Positions 8,486-18,510 of a stretch of DNA of 64,000 bases are shown one piece after another. The DNA is from Gemmatimonas aurantiaca T-27 (GTDB taxonomy: Bacteria; Gemmatimonadota; Gemmatimonadetes; Gemmatimonadales; Gemmatimonadaceae): positions 496,001-560,000 of the forward strand of contig NC_012489.1 of assembly GCF_000010305.1 (NCBI RefSeq), read 5' to 3'. The stretch's first letter is position 1, and each line of letters begins with the position of its first letter. The notes under the pieces were generated by a model that did no database searches, was not told where the DNA came from, and saw only the letters and a list, made by a program, of their open reading frames with translations. The position numbers and the translations under genes are program-made.

Positions 8486-10348
8486 TTAGCGCTTGGGGAG
8501 CGGTGGTTGTGTGCTCGCCGCCTGTTCATCCCGTACCAGGCTCCAGGTCCGCAGGGGCGGAATCACCACATCCAGCAGCACATCCGGTGACGCGTAGCCA
8601 CCATCGGCGCGCACCTGCGCCGCCACGCTGCGCCGCAGGTCGTCGATCGTATCGCCGGTGTTGCCTTCGAGTTCGGTGAGGAAGCCACGAAACCGCCGGC
8701 CCGATTGCAGGCAGAACAGCTCCGTGAGCGCGATTTCGCGCGTGCAGGCGTCGGCACCGCGTTCGTCGATCAATCGTTGCGTGCGGGCCAGTGTGCTGGT
8801 GCGTGCATAGAGTTCGATGGCCATGTCCGCGAGACGTTCCACCACCAATTGCCGGTTCAGGATTTCCTTGCGGTGTTTCGTGATGGCTTCCTGCGTGGCC
8901 TTCGCCAGCTCCGCTGCGTGTTTCTCCACGTAGGTCACGTGCTTGCGAAACACATTGTGCCACGACGCTTCGAACCGGTCGCGCTTGCCCAACGCCGTCT
9001 TGACACGATCGGCTGCAAAACCCGACACCAGGACCCAGTTCTGAAACGGGTTGCGCAGCGCGCCAGCGATCTCCTTGAGCTCCTCGGCCGGACCCTGAAT
9101 GCCGTTGAGCCCCACGAACAGACGCAGAATTTCATTGGCGCCTTCGAAGATGCGATTGATGCGTGTGTCGCGCAGATAACGTTCGTACGGCCAGGGCTTC
9201 ACGAAACCGCGGCCACCGGCGAGTTGCACGAGTTCATCGGCCGTGCGCCACACCAGATCGCTGGCGTACACCTTGGCGCATGCCGCTTCGAGCGCTACGT
9301 CTACCACATCGCCATCCATCGCGGCCGCGAGCGCGCCAACCATCGACTCGGCAGCGTAGGTCTCACTGGCGATGGTGGCCATTTTGCGCTGCGTGATTTC
9401 GAAGTTGGCGAGCGGTCCGCCGAACTGCGTGCGCGCTTCGGCGTATCGTGTGAACTCGCCGAGCAGGCGCTTGCTGCCCTGTACGCAGCCTGACGCCAGT
9501 GAGAGACGGCCGCCATTGAGGGCGTTGACCGCCACCCGGAATCCCTTGCCCACTTCGCCCAGCACGTGATCATCGGGTACGAAGAGGTTTTCGTACACGA
9601 GTTCGGCCTGCGTGGAGCCACGGATGCCCAGCTTGTGGATAGTGCCGTCCACGCGGAACCCGGGCATGTCCGGCCGGATGATGAACGCGGTGGGGCGATG
9701 CACGATCTTGCCGTCGCGTTCGATCGGTGTCTGCGCAAAGGTCGCAATCACACCAGCGCGCTGCCCGTTGCCGATCCAGTGTTTCCGGCCGTTGAGAATC
9801 CAGCCGGTGCCATCAGGGCTGCGTTCGGTGCGCGAAACGATGTGCTGGGCGTCCGAGCCGGTTTCGGGTTCGGTGAGTGCGTACGCGGCGAGTGTTTCTC
9901 CGCGTGCCAGCATGGGCAGATAGCGCTGCTTCTGTGCTTCATTGCCGGCGATGACCACCGCTTTGCTGCCCAGGCCGCAGTGCACGCCAATCAACACGCC
10001 GAGCGATGCATCGATGGCGGCCACGGCGCCGAATACACGGGCATAGGCACTGGCCGAGAGGCCCAGGCCACCGTACGCCTTCGGAATACTGATAGCCAGC
10101 AGACCACACTCGGCAAACGCCTGAATCACCGCCTCGTCGATGAACTCCTGTTCGTCGAAGCGCTGTGGATCGATCAGGCCGCTGGTGACCATGTCATTGA
10201 GCGCGTCCACCAGGCGTTGCACGGTGCGCGCTTCATCCGGATCCCGCTCACTGAGCGGCGCAGGATACGGCAGCAGGAGCGCTTCGTTGATGTTCCCGGT
10301 GAACAGGTCACGCAGGAACGACGGCTTGGTGGCAGCGGGAGCGGACAT
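8486..10348 (-). CDS. Acyl-CoA dehydrogenase, VLCAD/ACAD9-like
   Basis: FAD enzyme for the first step of fatty acyl-CoA beta-oxidation. The core acyl-CoA dehydrogenase domain covers roughly residues 40-430, with YALTEPETGSDAQ, the FAD loop HWIGNGQRAGV, IHKLGIRGSTQAEL and the catalytic Glu in RINRIFEGANEILR. A C-terminal extension of about 170 residues after the core makes it about 620 aa long, as in VLCAD/ACAD9-type enzymes. ATG 10348 (MSAPAATKPS) is chosen; TTG 10369 would add seven residues. It is a single gene here, without adjacent electron-transfer flavoprotein or other beta-oxidation genes. Confidence 0.92.
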   Translation of the reverse strand: MSAPAATKPSFLRDLFTGNINEALLLPYPAPLSERDPDEARTVQRLVDALNDMVTSGLIDPQRFDEQEFIDEAVIQAFAECGLLAISIPKAYGGLGLSASAYARVFGAVAAIDASLGVLIGVHCGLGSKAVVIAGNEAQKQRYLPMLARGETLAAYALTEPETGSDAQHIVSRTERSPDGTGWILNGRKHWIGNGQRAGVIATFAQTPIERDGKIVHRPTAFIIRPDMPGFRVDGTIHKLGIRGSTQAELVYENLFVPDDHVLGEVGKGFRVAVNALNGGRLSLASGCVQGSKRLLGEFTRYAEARTQFGGPLANFEITQRKMATIASETYAAESMVGALAAAMDGDVVDVALEAACAKVYASDLVWRTADELVQLAGGRGFVKPWPYERYLRDTRINRIFEGANEILRLFVGLNGIQGPAEELKEIAGALRNPFQNWVLVSGFAADRVKTALGKRDRFEASWHNVFRKHVTYVEKHAAELAKATQEAITKHRKEILNRQLVVERLADMAIELYARTSTLARTQRLIDERGADACTREIALTELFCLQSGRRFRGFLTELEGNTGDTIDDLRRSVAAQVRADGGYASPDVLLDVVIPPLRTWSLVRDEQAASTQPPLPKR

Positions 10349-10428
10349 GATGTCGTCAGCGGAGGGCAAGCACGCAATTGAACAGGCTCAGGCGTCGTCG
10401 CGGCGTACGCCGGTGAGCGGCAAGTGAG

Positions 10429-10466
10429 AGCGGGGCGTTCACACTCATCGTGGTGAACGCCCCGCT
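10429..10466 (-). terminator. Hairpin after the BIG2 lipoprotein gene
   Basis: A 14-bp perfect stem (AGCGGGGCGTTCAC with GTGAACGCCCCGCT) and a 10-base loop, located 66 bases downstream of the BIG2 gene stop on the minus strand. The T-tract is weak, so the activity is an inference. Confidence 0.6.
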
Positions 10467-10531
10467 GCAAGATAGCTCGTGGAACCGCTATCGGTTCGCG
10501 CGTGTGGAAGCCACGCCGCGCGTTGGTCTGT

Positions 10532-12253
10532 TTACTGACGCAGGGGCGGCGTGGTGGGCGGCCGCTGCACGGTGACGACCACGACGCTGGGCTTGCCCTG
10601 CGGGCGATTGTTGCTGTCGAAGGTCTGCAGCGTGAGGCGTGCCGTGCCGATGGTGACGCCGGTGACGTTCACCTGCGTGGATGTCGAAACGGCCTGTCCG
10701 ATCGCCACACCCGGGAAATCACTGGTCACCAGCACATTGCGGCCGATGAGGGTCCGACCCTGCGCATCCCTGAGCTGGATCGCAAAGGCGCTGGTGGTGC
10801 CCACGTTCACCGTGAACGTTTCGGCCACGACGATGGTGTCGACTGGTACCTGCTGAATGATCACCGTGGCTTCTGCGGCACGGCCATCCTGTGCTGCGGC
10901 CACGCGGATGACGACGGTGCCCGGCGCGATAGCCGTGACCAATCCGGTCTGCGAAACCGAAGCGCGGGTCGGATCCAACGTGAGCCATTCCAATGGGCGA
11001 TCCGTCACTTCCACACCCGTGGAGTCAGTGAGGGTGGCGCGCAGTTGGGTGGTCTGCCCTTCGGAGACTGTCACCTGCAGCGGCGTGACGATCATCGACG
11101 CCAGAGGGATTCGCGTGACCGTGAGCGTGGACGTGTCGGCCACACCTTCGGCGGTCACGATGACACGGCCCGTTCCCAGCGCCAGGCCTGTCACTTCACC
11201 GAGCTGGTTGACGCGCAGAATGCTCGGATCGGGTGTCCTCCAGGTAACGGTGCGTCCCGGTGGAATGGTGCCATTCACCGAGTCCACGAGCACATAGCCC
11301 ATCAACCGCGGAATGCCGATGCGGATGGAGCCGACCTTCGGAGATATCAACACCTGCGCAATGCGCGCATCGGCCGCTTCGACCGTCATGGTGCAATTCA
11401 CGGACGGATTGTCTGCTGAAGCGGCGGTGATGGTCGTGGTGCCCGCACGTCGTGTGCTGACGAGCCCCGTCTGTGAAACCGTGGCCACCACTTCGTTGCT
11501 GCTGGTCCACACGATCTGGCGGCCCGTGACGGGCAACGAGCTGAGTGCAGAGTCGAGCAGCGTGATGGTCGGCTGCACATTCTGCGAAACGGTGACCTTG
11601 CTGGTCAGCGGCGACAGGCGGCAACTCTGAATCGGAATCCGTGTGACGAGCACTGCCGAGGTTCCCGAGATCTGGTCCGTTTCGGCCGAGATCACGACGT
11701 TGCCAGCACTGAGAGCAGTGACTCGGCCGCTTTGATCCACCGAAGCGATGGCCGAATTGCTCGAACCCCAGCGGAACGTGGCACCCGGAATGACGATTCC
11801 TGCCGCATTGCGAGCGACCGCCGTCAGTTGGCGGACGTTCGTTTCGCGCAGTGTGACCGCGGCCGGGGTCACCGCCACCTGATTGGCGCGTTCCGGTGTC
11901 ACCGTCACCTGCACCGACGCACTCTTGCCATTCGCTTCCGCCGAGATCGTCGCCGATCCCACGGCGATTGCGAGCACGACACCTTCCGCGGTCACCGTTG
12001 CGACCGTGGGAGTGTTGGAGCTCCATGTGACCTTCTTGTTGCGGATCGTGTTCCCGTCGCAATCAAACGCCGTGCCCACAATCGGCGCGGAGCCGTTCAC
12101 GGGCAGCGTGAGAGAGGTCGGAGCAACGGTGACCGAACAAGCCTCCTTGGGCTTGAGGTCGAGACAGCCGCCAAGGCCGACCAGAAACAGCAGGGCCGTT
12201 GACGCAGCAGCGCGCCGGGGAAATGACGCCACAAAAGGGGCAGCGACCCGCAT
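10532..12253 (-). CDS. BIG2-domain lipoprotein
   Basis: Surface or periplasmic lipoprotein. From ATG 12253 the first residues form a lipoprotein signal peptide ending in the lipobox LVGLGGC, so Cys30 or so would be acylated. The rest consists of six consecutive bacterial Ig-like (BIG2) repeats of about 85-95 residues. Each shows the pattern V-T-WSSS-N-x-x-VATV-x-x-x-G-x-V-T-A-x-x-x-G-x-x-x-I-x-A (for example TWSSNTPTVATVTAEGVVLA, RWGSSNSAIASVDQSGRVTA and VWTSSNEVVATVSQTGLVST). Such proteins usually act in adhesion or cell-surface structure. The reading frame is open upstream to 12364, but that part overlaps the divergent gene region and lacks signal-peptide character. Confidence 0.88.
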   Translation of the reverse strand: MRVAAPFVASFPRRAAASTALLFLVGLGGCLDLKPKEACSVTVAPTSLTLPVNGSAPIVGTAFDCDGNTIRNKKVTWSSNTPTVATVTAEGVVLAIAVGSATISAEANGKSASVQVTVTPERANQVAVTPAAVTLRETNVRQLTAVARNAAGIVIPGATFRWGSSNSAIASVDQSGRVTALSAGNVVISAETDQISGTSAVLVTRIPIQSCRLSPLTSKVTVSQNVQPTITLLDSALSSLPVTGRQIVWTSSNEVVATVSQTGLVSTRRAGTTTITAASADNPSVNCTMTVEAADARIAQVLISPKVGSIRIGIPRLMGYVLVDSVNGTIPPGRTVTWRTPDPSILRVNQLGEVTGLALGTGRVIVTAEGVADTSTLTVTRIPLASMIVTPLQVTVSEGQTTQLRATLTDSTGVEVTDRPLEWLTLDPTRASVSQTGLVTAIAPGTVVIRVAAAQDGRAAEATVIIQQVPVDTIVVAETFTVNVGTTSAFAIQLRDAQGRTLIGRNVLVTSDFPGVAIGQAVSTSTQVNVTGVTIGTARLTLQTFDSNNRPQGKPSVVVVTVQRPPTTPPLRQ

Positions 12254-12479
12254 GCAGGTCCGTCCTGTCATCAAAGAGTGAAGAGGGAGATCGTCCACGA
12301 ACTCCCTGGAAATCTCGCGCCCTGCCGCCGCCCTCACTGTGAGGAAGCGCACAGAGCATACCAAGGGACGCTTGGCGGCCGGCAGCCGTAACTGTCACAG
12401 CGCCGGCACCTGCGCCATGCCGGAACCTGAGCGGCCACGGACGGGCGGGCAAGCGGCCCCACCTGCTACTTTCCACGTG

Positions 12480-14096
12480 ATGCAGACCCCGGCCCCTATG
12501 CCGCGTTCCCTCGACGATTCCGCTCTTCCCGCGTCCACCGCTCGCGACTGGTTGCCGGTCGCCGGATGGGTGGTCGGAGCGTTGTTGCTGCGTACCGTGC
12601 TGGCTGCCCTGGTGCCGCTGCTCCCCGATGAGACCTACTACTGGGAGTGGTCGCGGCGCCTCGAGGCGGGCTACTTCGACCATCCGCCCGGTATCGCGCT
12701 GCTGATTGCGTTGGGCACCGCACTGGCGGGCCCGACTGTGGCCGGGGTTCGCGCTGGTCCGGCCATGGCCGCCTTGGTCACCCACATCGCCGCCATCGCC
12801 TGCGCCTGGTATCTGGCCGGACGTGGGCCAAGCGGTCTCGCCGCGGCCCGCCGCGCCGCGCCGCTGGTTGCGCTGCTGCCCATTGCCACGCTGGGCCTCG
12901 TCCTGGCCACGCCGGATGCCGTGCTGTTTGCCGCCGCCATGGTCGCGTTGCTTGGTGTGGAACGGGCACTCGCGGCCCCCATACGGTCCTGGCATGCGCT
13001 GGGCTGGTGGACCCTCGCCGGCGTGGGGCTCGGCGCGGCCTTCGTGGCCAAGTACACGGCCGTGCTGCTGCCCATGGGGCTCGTGATTGCCTGTCTGGTG
13101 CACCCGGCGCTGCGCCGCCGTTTCGCTGAACCCGGGCCATGGGTGGCCAGCGTGATCGCCCTGCTGATGTTCGCGCCCGTGGTGTTCTGGAATGCCATGA
13201 ACGACTGGGTCTCGTTCCGGTTTCAACTGGGTCACGGCTTCAATCCCAGTGCTCGTGGCAACCCGCTGTCGCGCGAACTCGAAATGATCGGTGGGCAGGC
13301 CGGACTGGCGTCGCCCATCCTTTTTGTGCTGATGGTGATGGTCGTGGGGCTCGCATTGCGTGACGGCTGGCGCCTACGCGGCAGTGCCCAGCCCACGGAT
13401 GTGAGCACGCGCCGCTTTGCACTCGCCGTCATTGCCACCGCGCCATTGGCGTTTTTTGCCATCAGTGCGTGGCGCCGTTCCGTGGAAGCCAATTGGCCGG
13501 CCATGATCTATCCCGGTGCGATGATGTTGCTCGCCACCAGCGAACGGCCGTGGGCGCTCGGCGCATGGTGGCGACGTGGGCTCGTGTTTGCGGCGTTTTT
13601 GCTGGTGGTGGTCACTGCGCAGGCTTGGCGTCCGCTGCTGCCACTTGCTCCGCGCAAAGATCCGATCGCACGGGCGCATGGATGGACCACGCTCGCGCAG
13701 GCCGTCGACAGTGCGCGCATCAATCCATTCCTGGATGGCACCGTCGATCAGTGGGTCTCTGCTGACCGCTATCAGGACGCATCCGAATTGGCGTTTCATC
13801 TGCTCGATCAGCCCACCGTGTTTGCGCTCAATCTGGGTGGACGCACCAATCAGTACGACGTGTGGCCCAGCGCGTACACGAAGATCCGACCGGGCGATGG
13901 GCTCGTGGCCGTGTTCGACGCCGATGCAAAGGGTGATTCCCTCGCTGCTGTGGTCGGGACCTGGTTCGCAGCCACTCGGCAGGGCGCGACGGTTTCCCTG
14001 CAGCGCAACGGTGGAGAAATCACCACGCGGCGCATCTGGTTGTATCGCATCGCCCGCGATGTCCCACGTGAGCGCCCCGTTGCCCAGTCGCGCTGA
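12480..14096 (+). CDS. GT39/ArnT-like membrane glycosyltransferase
   Basis: Integral membrane glycosyltransferase of the dolichyl-phosphate-mannose/ArnT class, which transfers a sugar from a polyprenyl-phosphate carrier in the envelope. The first extracytoplasmic loop has the typical motif LLPDETYYWEWSRRL followed by GYFDHPPG, in which the Asp-Glu pair is catalytic in the family. About ten hydrophobic segments follow, alternating with Arg-rich loops, then a roughly 120-residue soluble C-terminal part (QYDVWPSAYTKIRPGDGLV). ATG 12480 is chosen because the frame upstream to 12339 lacks hydrophobic character; ATG 12498 is also possible. The acceptor (lipid A, protein or glycan) cannot be told. 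crcB follows after 12 bases. Confidence 0.85.
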   Translation: MQTPAPMPRSLDDSALPASTARDWLPVAGWVVGALLLRTVLAALVPLLPDETYYWEWSRRLEAGYFDHPPGIALLIALGTALAGPTVAGVRAGPAMAALVTHIAAIACAWYLAGRGPSGLAAARRAAPLVALLPIATLGLVLATPDAVLFAAAMVALLGVERALAAPIRSWHALGWWTLAGVGLGAAFVAKYTAVLLPMGLVIACLVHPALRRRFAEPGPWVASVIALLMFAPVVFWNAMNDWVSFRFQLGHGFNPSARGNPLSRELEMIGGQAGLASPILFVLMVMVVGLALRDGWRLRGSAQPTDVSTRRFALAVIATAPLAFFAISAWRRSVEANWPAMIYPGAMMLLATSERPWALGAWWRRGLVFAAFLLVVVTAQAWRPLLPLAPRKDPIARAHGWTTLAQAVDSARINPFLDGTVDQWVSADRYQDASELAFHLLDQPTVFALNLGGRTNQYDVWPSAYTKIRPGDGLVAVFDADAKGDSLAAVVGTWFAATRQGATVSLQRNGGEITTRRIWLYRIARDVPRERPVAQSR

Positions 14097-14108
14097 TCTG
14101 ATCGGTCC

Positions 14109-14504
14109 ATGACATCAACACTCAGTCTTTCAGCCGTGCTGGTGGTCGCGCTGGGTGGTGCCTTGGGTTCAGTCGCTCGCTACACGGTTGGTGTGTTGTT
14201 GTTGCCGGCCAGTGGTGGTTTCCCCACGGGCACGCTCGTGGTGAATGTTGTCGGCGCATTTCTCATTGGATGTTTTGCGCGCCTCACGCTCACCAGCGAA
14301 TCGGATCAGTTGTTGCGCCTCGCGCTCACGACCGGCTTCTGTGGTGGCTTCACCACCTTCTCCGCGTTGAGCGCCGAGACCATCGCACTGATGCAACAAG
14401 GCCGCACCGCACGCGCAGGGCTCTATGTCGTATCCAGCCTCGTGCTCGGTCTGGGTGCCACCGCGCTGGGGTACCTGATCACCAAGCCGCGCACCGCGCC
14501 CTGA
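14109..14504 (+). CDS. crcB: Fluoride ion exporter CrcB/Fluc
   Basis: Small inner-membrane fluoride channel that works as an antiparallel dimer. The 131-aa protein has four hydrophobic helices and the family signatures GGALGSVARYTVG, PTGTLVVNVVGAFLIG (with the conserved Asn) and TTGFCGGFTTFSALSAE, which holds the phenylalanines and TTFS turn of the fluoride pore. A normal-length single-gene Fluc. It sits 12 bases after the glycosyltransferase gene, so it has no private leader long enough for a fluoride riboswitch. Confidence 0.93.
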   Translation: MTSTLSLSAVLVVALGGALGSVARYTVGVLLLPASGGFPTGTLVVNVVGAFLIGCFARLTLTSESDQLLRLALTTGFCGGFTTFSALSAETIALMQQGRTARAGLYVVSSLVLGLGATALGYLITKPRTAP

Positions 14505-14519
14505 AAGCCAACCAGCCCT

Positions 14520-14590
14520 TCTGTCCAGTCCTGCGGTTTTCGCGCGAAGCGCCGCTGTAAACCCTTTGTTCCTCCCCGATCCCTTTCCTC
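14520..14590. repeat. Partial copy of intergenic repeat B
   Basis: The stretch CCTGCGGTTTTCGCGCGAAG, then a CG-rich spacer and AAACCCTTTGTTCC, resembles the right half of the palindromic element at 44.53-44.66 kb (GGTTTTCGCCGCGCAGCGGC, then GGTAACCCTTT). Only one arm is present here. It lies in the 119-bp gap between crcB and the dipeptidase gene. The similarity was seen by eye and not scored. Confidence 0.45.
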
Positions 14591-14623
14591 GGTGATTCAC
14601 TCCAACCACCGAACCGAAAAGCC

Positions 14624-16024
14624 ATGACCTCACCGACCATCCCCGCCGATCTCGAAGCCTGGTGCACCGCCAACGACCAGCGCGCCCTCGACGAGCTGTT
14701 TGCCTTTCTGCGCATTCCCTCGGTGTCGGCGCGATCGGAGCACAAGGTCGACTGCGCGACGGCGGCACAGTTTGTTGCTGACCGTCTCACACAGATCGGC
14801 TTCACGACGTCGGTGGAGTCCACGCCTGGCCATCCCATCGTGGTCGGCGAATGGCGTGGCGCGGGCAGCGACGCGCCTACGCTGCTGATCTATGGACACT
14901 ACGATGTGCAGCCGGCCGAGCCGCTGGAGCTCTGGACCTCGCCAGCGTTCGAACCCACCATCCGAGACGGCCGCATCTACGCGCGCGGATCCGTCGACGA
15001 CAAAGGACAGCTCTACCTGCACATCAAGGCGCTCGAAGCGCATCTCGCGACACGCGGTGCGTTGCCGGTCAATGTGATTGTGCTGGCCGAAGGCGAAGAA
15101 GAAGTTGGCAGTGTGAATCTGGAAGCGTTTCTCGAGCGCGAGCAGACACGTCTGGCCTGCGATGCCGTGGTGATCTCCGATTCCACCATGTTCGCACCCG
15201 GCATTCCGAGCATCCTGTCATCGCTGCGTGGCATGGCCTATCTCGAGATCACAGTGCAGGGAGCCAATGGTGACCTGCACAGTGGCATGTACGGTGGCGC
15301 CGTGGTGAATCCCGCGATGGCCCTGGCACGCATCCTGGCCACCATGCACGACCGCGACGGACGCATCGCCATTCCTGGTTTTTACGATGCGGTGCGCCCA
15401 TTCCCCGATCACGTGCGTGCACAGATGCGCGAACTGCCGTTCAGCGACGAGCAGATGATGCATGAAGTGGGCGTCACAGCGCTCGGCGGCGAGACCGGCT
15501 ACACCACGCTGGAACGTCTCTGGACTCGCCCCACCTGCGAAGTGAACGGACTACTCAGTGGCTACACTGGCGAAGGCGCCAAGACCGTATTGCCGGCGCA
15601 TGCGATGGCCAAGGTGAGTTTCCGTCTCGTGCCCGATCAGGATCCCGCTGTTGTGGCATCCCTTGTGGACGCGCACGTGCAACGCGTCGCGCCAGCGGGT
15701 GTCACCGTGCACGTCGAACATCTGCATGGCGGACGCCCGTGGCGTGCCGATCTGCAGGGACCGATCATCGAAGCCGGCAAAACCGCGCTCGAAGCCGCCT
15801 TTGGCCGGGCACCGGTGATCACCGGGGAGGGAGGCAGCATTCCCGTGGTGGGTGACTTCGAGCGCATCCTGGGGGCACCAGTGCTGCTCATGGGCTTTGG
15901 GTTGCCGGGTGAAAACGCCCATGCCCCCAACGAGTGGATCAGTGTCGAGAACTACCAGCGTGGAACGAGAGCGGCGGCGGCACTCTACGAGGAGTACCGC
16001 CGCCACCATCACCATCAGAGTTGA
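14624..16024 (+). CDS. M20-family metallo-dipeptidase
   Basis: Zinc-dependent peptidase of the M20 (ArgE/DapE/CPG2) superfamily, subgroup of dipeptidases with an internal dimerisation lid. Metal ligands and catalytic residues are visible: LIYGHYDVQPAE (His and bridging Asp neighbourhood), YARGSVDDKGQL (bridging Asp), VLAEGEEEVGS (catalytic Glu and ligand Glu), VISDSTM (Asp ligand) and GENAHAPNEW (C-terminal His). The lid region spans about residues 190-380 (NGDLHSGMYGGAVVNPAMAL). Length 466 aa is standard. Likely role: hydrolysis of small peptides in the cytosol. It starts 119 bases after crcB and is probably transcribed with or without it. Confidence 0.9.
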   Translation: MTSPTIPADLEAWCTANDQRALDELFAFLRIPSVSARSEHKVDCATAAQFVADRLTQIGFTTSVESTPGHPIVVGEWRGAGSDAPTLLIYGHYDVQPAEPLELWTSPAFEPTIRDGRIYARGSVDDKGQLYLHIKALEAHLATRGALPVNVIVLAEGEEEVGSVNLEAFLEREQTRLACDAVVISDSTMFAPGIPSILSSLRGMAYLEITVQGANGDLHSGMYGGAVVNPAMALARILATMHDRDGRIAIPGFYDAVRPFPDHVRAQMRELPFSDEQMMHEVGVTALGGETGYTTLERLWTRPTCEVNGLLSGYTGEGAKTVLPAHAMAKVSFRLVPDQDPAVVASLVDAHVQRVAPAGVTVHVEHLHGGRPWRADLQGPIIEAGKTALEAAFGRAPVITGEGGSIPVVGDFERILGAPVLLMGFGLPGENAHAPNEWISVENYQRGTRAAAALYEEYRRHHHHQS

Positions 16025-16053
16025 GCCGGCCCGATCCCGCAGGGCGTGCGGTG

Positions 16054-18222
16054 TTAGAACGAACCCAGGATATCGTCTGACGAGTCGTCGTCGAACGGAA
16101 TCAGTTCGGCGCCATTGACCGGGAAGACATCATCGTTGGCCGCGTTGGCTGAGACCGTTGCACGCACACTCTTGGCCTTTGGCTTCGCGGGCGCTGCACT
16201 GCGGGTCTTGCTCGTGCTGCGGCTCGCCGTGCTCGGTGGCGGGCTTGCCGCACGACGCGGGGCCGCCGGGCTCGGCGTCGCATAAGAGACTGGAGCCGAC
16301 GCAACGCGCGTCTGTCCGAGCTCGAACTGCGAAGCCATGTCCTGCATCTCGGCCGACTGTGCCGACAGTTCCGCCGCCGCACTGGCCGATTCCTCGGCAT
16401 TGGCCGCGGTGCGCTGCGTGAGGCCGCTGATCTGCGACATGGCCGAGGTCACTTCCGCGAGCTCCTTCTCCTGCTCCACCGCGCCTTCTGCGATGTTGTT
16501 CATGATCGTGGCGGCGCGCTGCACGCCGGTGCGGATCTCTTCGAGACGACGCGTGACACTCTCGTTGAGCTGCACACCCGTTTCCGCCTTCTGCACCGAC
16601 TCTTCGATCAGCGTCGCCGTGTTGCGTGACGCTTCCGAGGCGCGGATGGCCAGGCTGCGCACTTCATCGGCCACCACCGCGAAGCCCTTACCCGCATCGC
16701 CGGCACGTGCCGCTTCCACGGCCGCATTCAGAGCCAGCAGGTTCGTCTGGAACGCGATCTCGTCGATGGTCTTCACGATCTTGGCCGTCGAGTCAGCCGA
16801 GCGCTTGATCTCTGCCACGGCCTGGGCCAGCGCCGTCATGCGCTCCACACCCTGCTCGGTGGTTTCCGTCACCTTCACCATCGCCGTACGGGCTTCGTTT
16901 GCATCGGCCGCGTTGGCCTTCGTGCGTTCGTCCACCACCGCGATGCGGTTCGACACCTGATCAATCGCGCCAGCCTGATCGGCCGCACCACTCGCCAGTT
17001 CCTGGCTGCCATCACCGATCTCACGCGCTGCTCCGTTCACCTGGCTGATCGCCTGGGAGAGTGAAGCGAACACTTCGGAGATATTCTCGAGCGCGAGGTT
17101 GAGCGATTCCTTGATCGCGGCATGCTCACCCACATAGTTGCCCTTCACGCGAGCCGAGAGATCCTTGGCCGCCACGCGCGTCAGCACATCCTTTGCTTCG
17201 ACGATCGGCTCGATGACCGCATCGACCGTGGCATTGGTGCCGGCGACGAGCTGCGCATACGCACCCTGGAAGCGATCCGGGTTGCCACGCTTCGACAAGT
17301 CACCGTGCTTGGCCGCGTCGATGACCACATTGACTTCACTGACCACACCCTGCAGGGTGTCCGCCGCGCCGTTGATGCTGCGCGAGAGGACGTCGTGCTC
17401 GGAGCGGACTTCGACCTTGGCGCTCAGGTCGCCGCTGGCCAGACGATCCGCCGCGTGGGCCACACCGCCGATATACGACAGCATGTCGCGGAACGCCTCG
17501 GCCAGTTCGCCGATTTCGTCCTTGGACTGGATCTTCACTTCGACATCGAGATTGCCCTGCGCGATGCTGCGGCCCGTCTTCGACATCGAGCGCATGGCGC
17601 CGATGACACTGGTCAGCGTGCCCCATGCCAGCACGATCAGGGCGGCCAAGGCGACGACCAGAATCGCGCTGGTGCTGTAGAAGGACGTGCTTTGCAGGCC
17701 TACCGCAGTGTTGAATGATGCGTTGATCTGCTCGTTGCGGTCCTCGAGCTCGGCGTTGAGCTGTTTGGTGAGTTCCGCATACTTCGTCTTCGCCACGGTG
17801 CGCGCGCCCATCATGTCTTCCATGGCGCCCGTGATCATGCCCATGCTCGAAGACTTGCTCGCGGCGGCGTATTCCTTGAATGCGGCGTGCGTCTGCACCA
17901 CGGCGGCCGAATCCGTGGTCGCATTGCGCGCCAACGAATCATTGATTGTGGCAAACTTCCGGACGATCGAATCTGCTGCTGAAATCGCCGCCGTATCGCT
18001 GGCCGCGACAGCGTCACGCACAATGCGCTGGTAGAGCTCCACCAGGTTCAACTGCTGACGGCTCTGTTCCAGCGCTGGCGAGAGATCCTGCCGAATGGTG
18101 GTCAATTCATGCTGCGCGCGGCGACCAAGGACGATCGTCGAGGCGAGCGTGATGAGGAAGCCGAGCGCGGCCACCACAGGGAGGGCCAAAATCTTGGCCC
18201 GCAGAGTCAAAGTACGAAACAT
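16054..18222 (-). CDS. Methyl-accepting chemotaxis protein
   Basis: Transmembrane chemoreceptor of 722 residues. A first membrane helix at about residues 10-32 ([16 protein letters not shown]), a helical periplasmic sensing region of about 150 residues, and a second helix ([19 protein letters not shown]) are followed by HAMP-type segments and a long coiled coil. The signalling tip, which contacts CheA/CheW, is the strongly conserved [20 protein letters not shown] followed by [20 protein letters not shown]. After the coiled coil comes an Ala/Pro/Arg/Lys-rich linker and an acidic C-terminal tail ([17 protein letters not shown]), which is not the CheR-binding pentapeptide. ATG 18222 is chosen; the open frame upstream to 18288 looks non-coding. 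No che genes are in the window. Confidence 0.92.
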   Translation of the reverse strand: MFRTLTLRAKILALPVVAALGFLITLASTIVLGRRAQHELTTIRQDLSPALEQSRQQLNLVELYQRIVRDAVAASDTAAISAADSIVRKFATINDSLARNATTDSAAVVQTHAAFKEYAAASKSSSMGMITGAMEDMMGARTVAKTKYAELTKQLNAELEDRNEQINASFNTAVGLQSTSFYSTSAILVVALAALIVLAWGTLTSVIGAMRSMSKTGRSIAQGNLDVEVKIQSKDEIGELAEAFRDMLSYIGGVAHAADRLASGDLSAKVEVRSEHDVLSRSINGAADTLQGVVSEVNVVIDAAKHGDLSKRGNPDRFQGAYAQLVAGTNATVDAVIEPIVEAKDVLTRVAAKDLSARVKGNYVGEHAAIKESLNLALENISEVFASLSQAISQVNGAAREIGDGSQELASGAADQAGAIDQVSNRIAVVDERTKANAADANEARTAMVKVTETTEQGVERMTALAQAVAEIKRSADSTAKIVKTIDEIAFQTNLLALNAAVEAARAGDAGKGFAVVADEVRSLAIRASEASRNTATLIEESVQKAETGVQLNESVTRRLEEIRTGVQRAATIMNNIAEGAVEQEKELAEVTSAMSQISGLTQRTAANAEESASAAAELSAQSAEMQDMASQFELGQTRVASAPVSYATPSPAAPRRAASPPPSTASRSTSKTRSAAPAKPKAKSVRATVSANAANDDVFPVNGAELIPFDDDSSDDILGSF

Positions 18223-18434
18223 GGATTCGCTGATTCGCTTCAAGGGACAGCACGGAAGGAATGGACGGCGTCGTCCAATACGGCACAATCAGGGGTATCG
18301 GACCATTGGCCCATGCACTTGAGCAAGTCGCATGAAGTGTCACATTGCCGGCCCGACTGTCACGTTGGAGCCGATGATGTGACGATACTCCCGGAGAAGG
18401 TCCCGTTGCGTGCCATCCGCATGATAGCCATGCA

Positions 18435-18470
18435 ATCGGGCGGCCATTCCCGTGGGAACAACCGCCCGAT
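18435..18470 (-). terminator. Hairpin after rho
   Basis: A 9-bp stem (ATCGGGCGG with CCGCCCGAT) with an 18-base loop that can form a second small stem (TTCCC/GGGAA). It lies about 40 bases downstream of the rho stop on the minus strand. Without a clear T-tract, termination is only likely. Confidence 0.45.
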
Positions 18471-18510
18471 GATATCGCACCGTTTCCTTATATATGGATG
18501 CTGCGCGTGC

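Noticed and set aside
14097-14108. Fluoride riboswitch ahead of crcB
   Set aside because: Only 12 bases separate crcB from the gene upstream, which is too short for the element.
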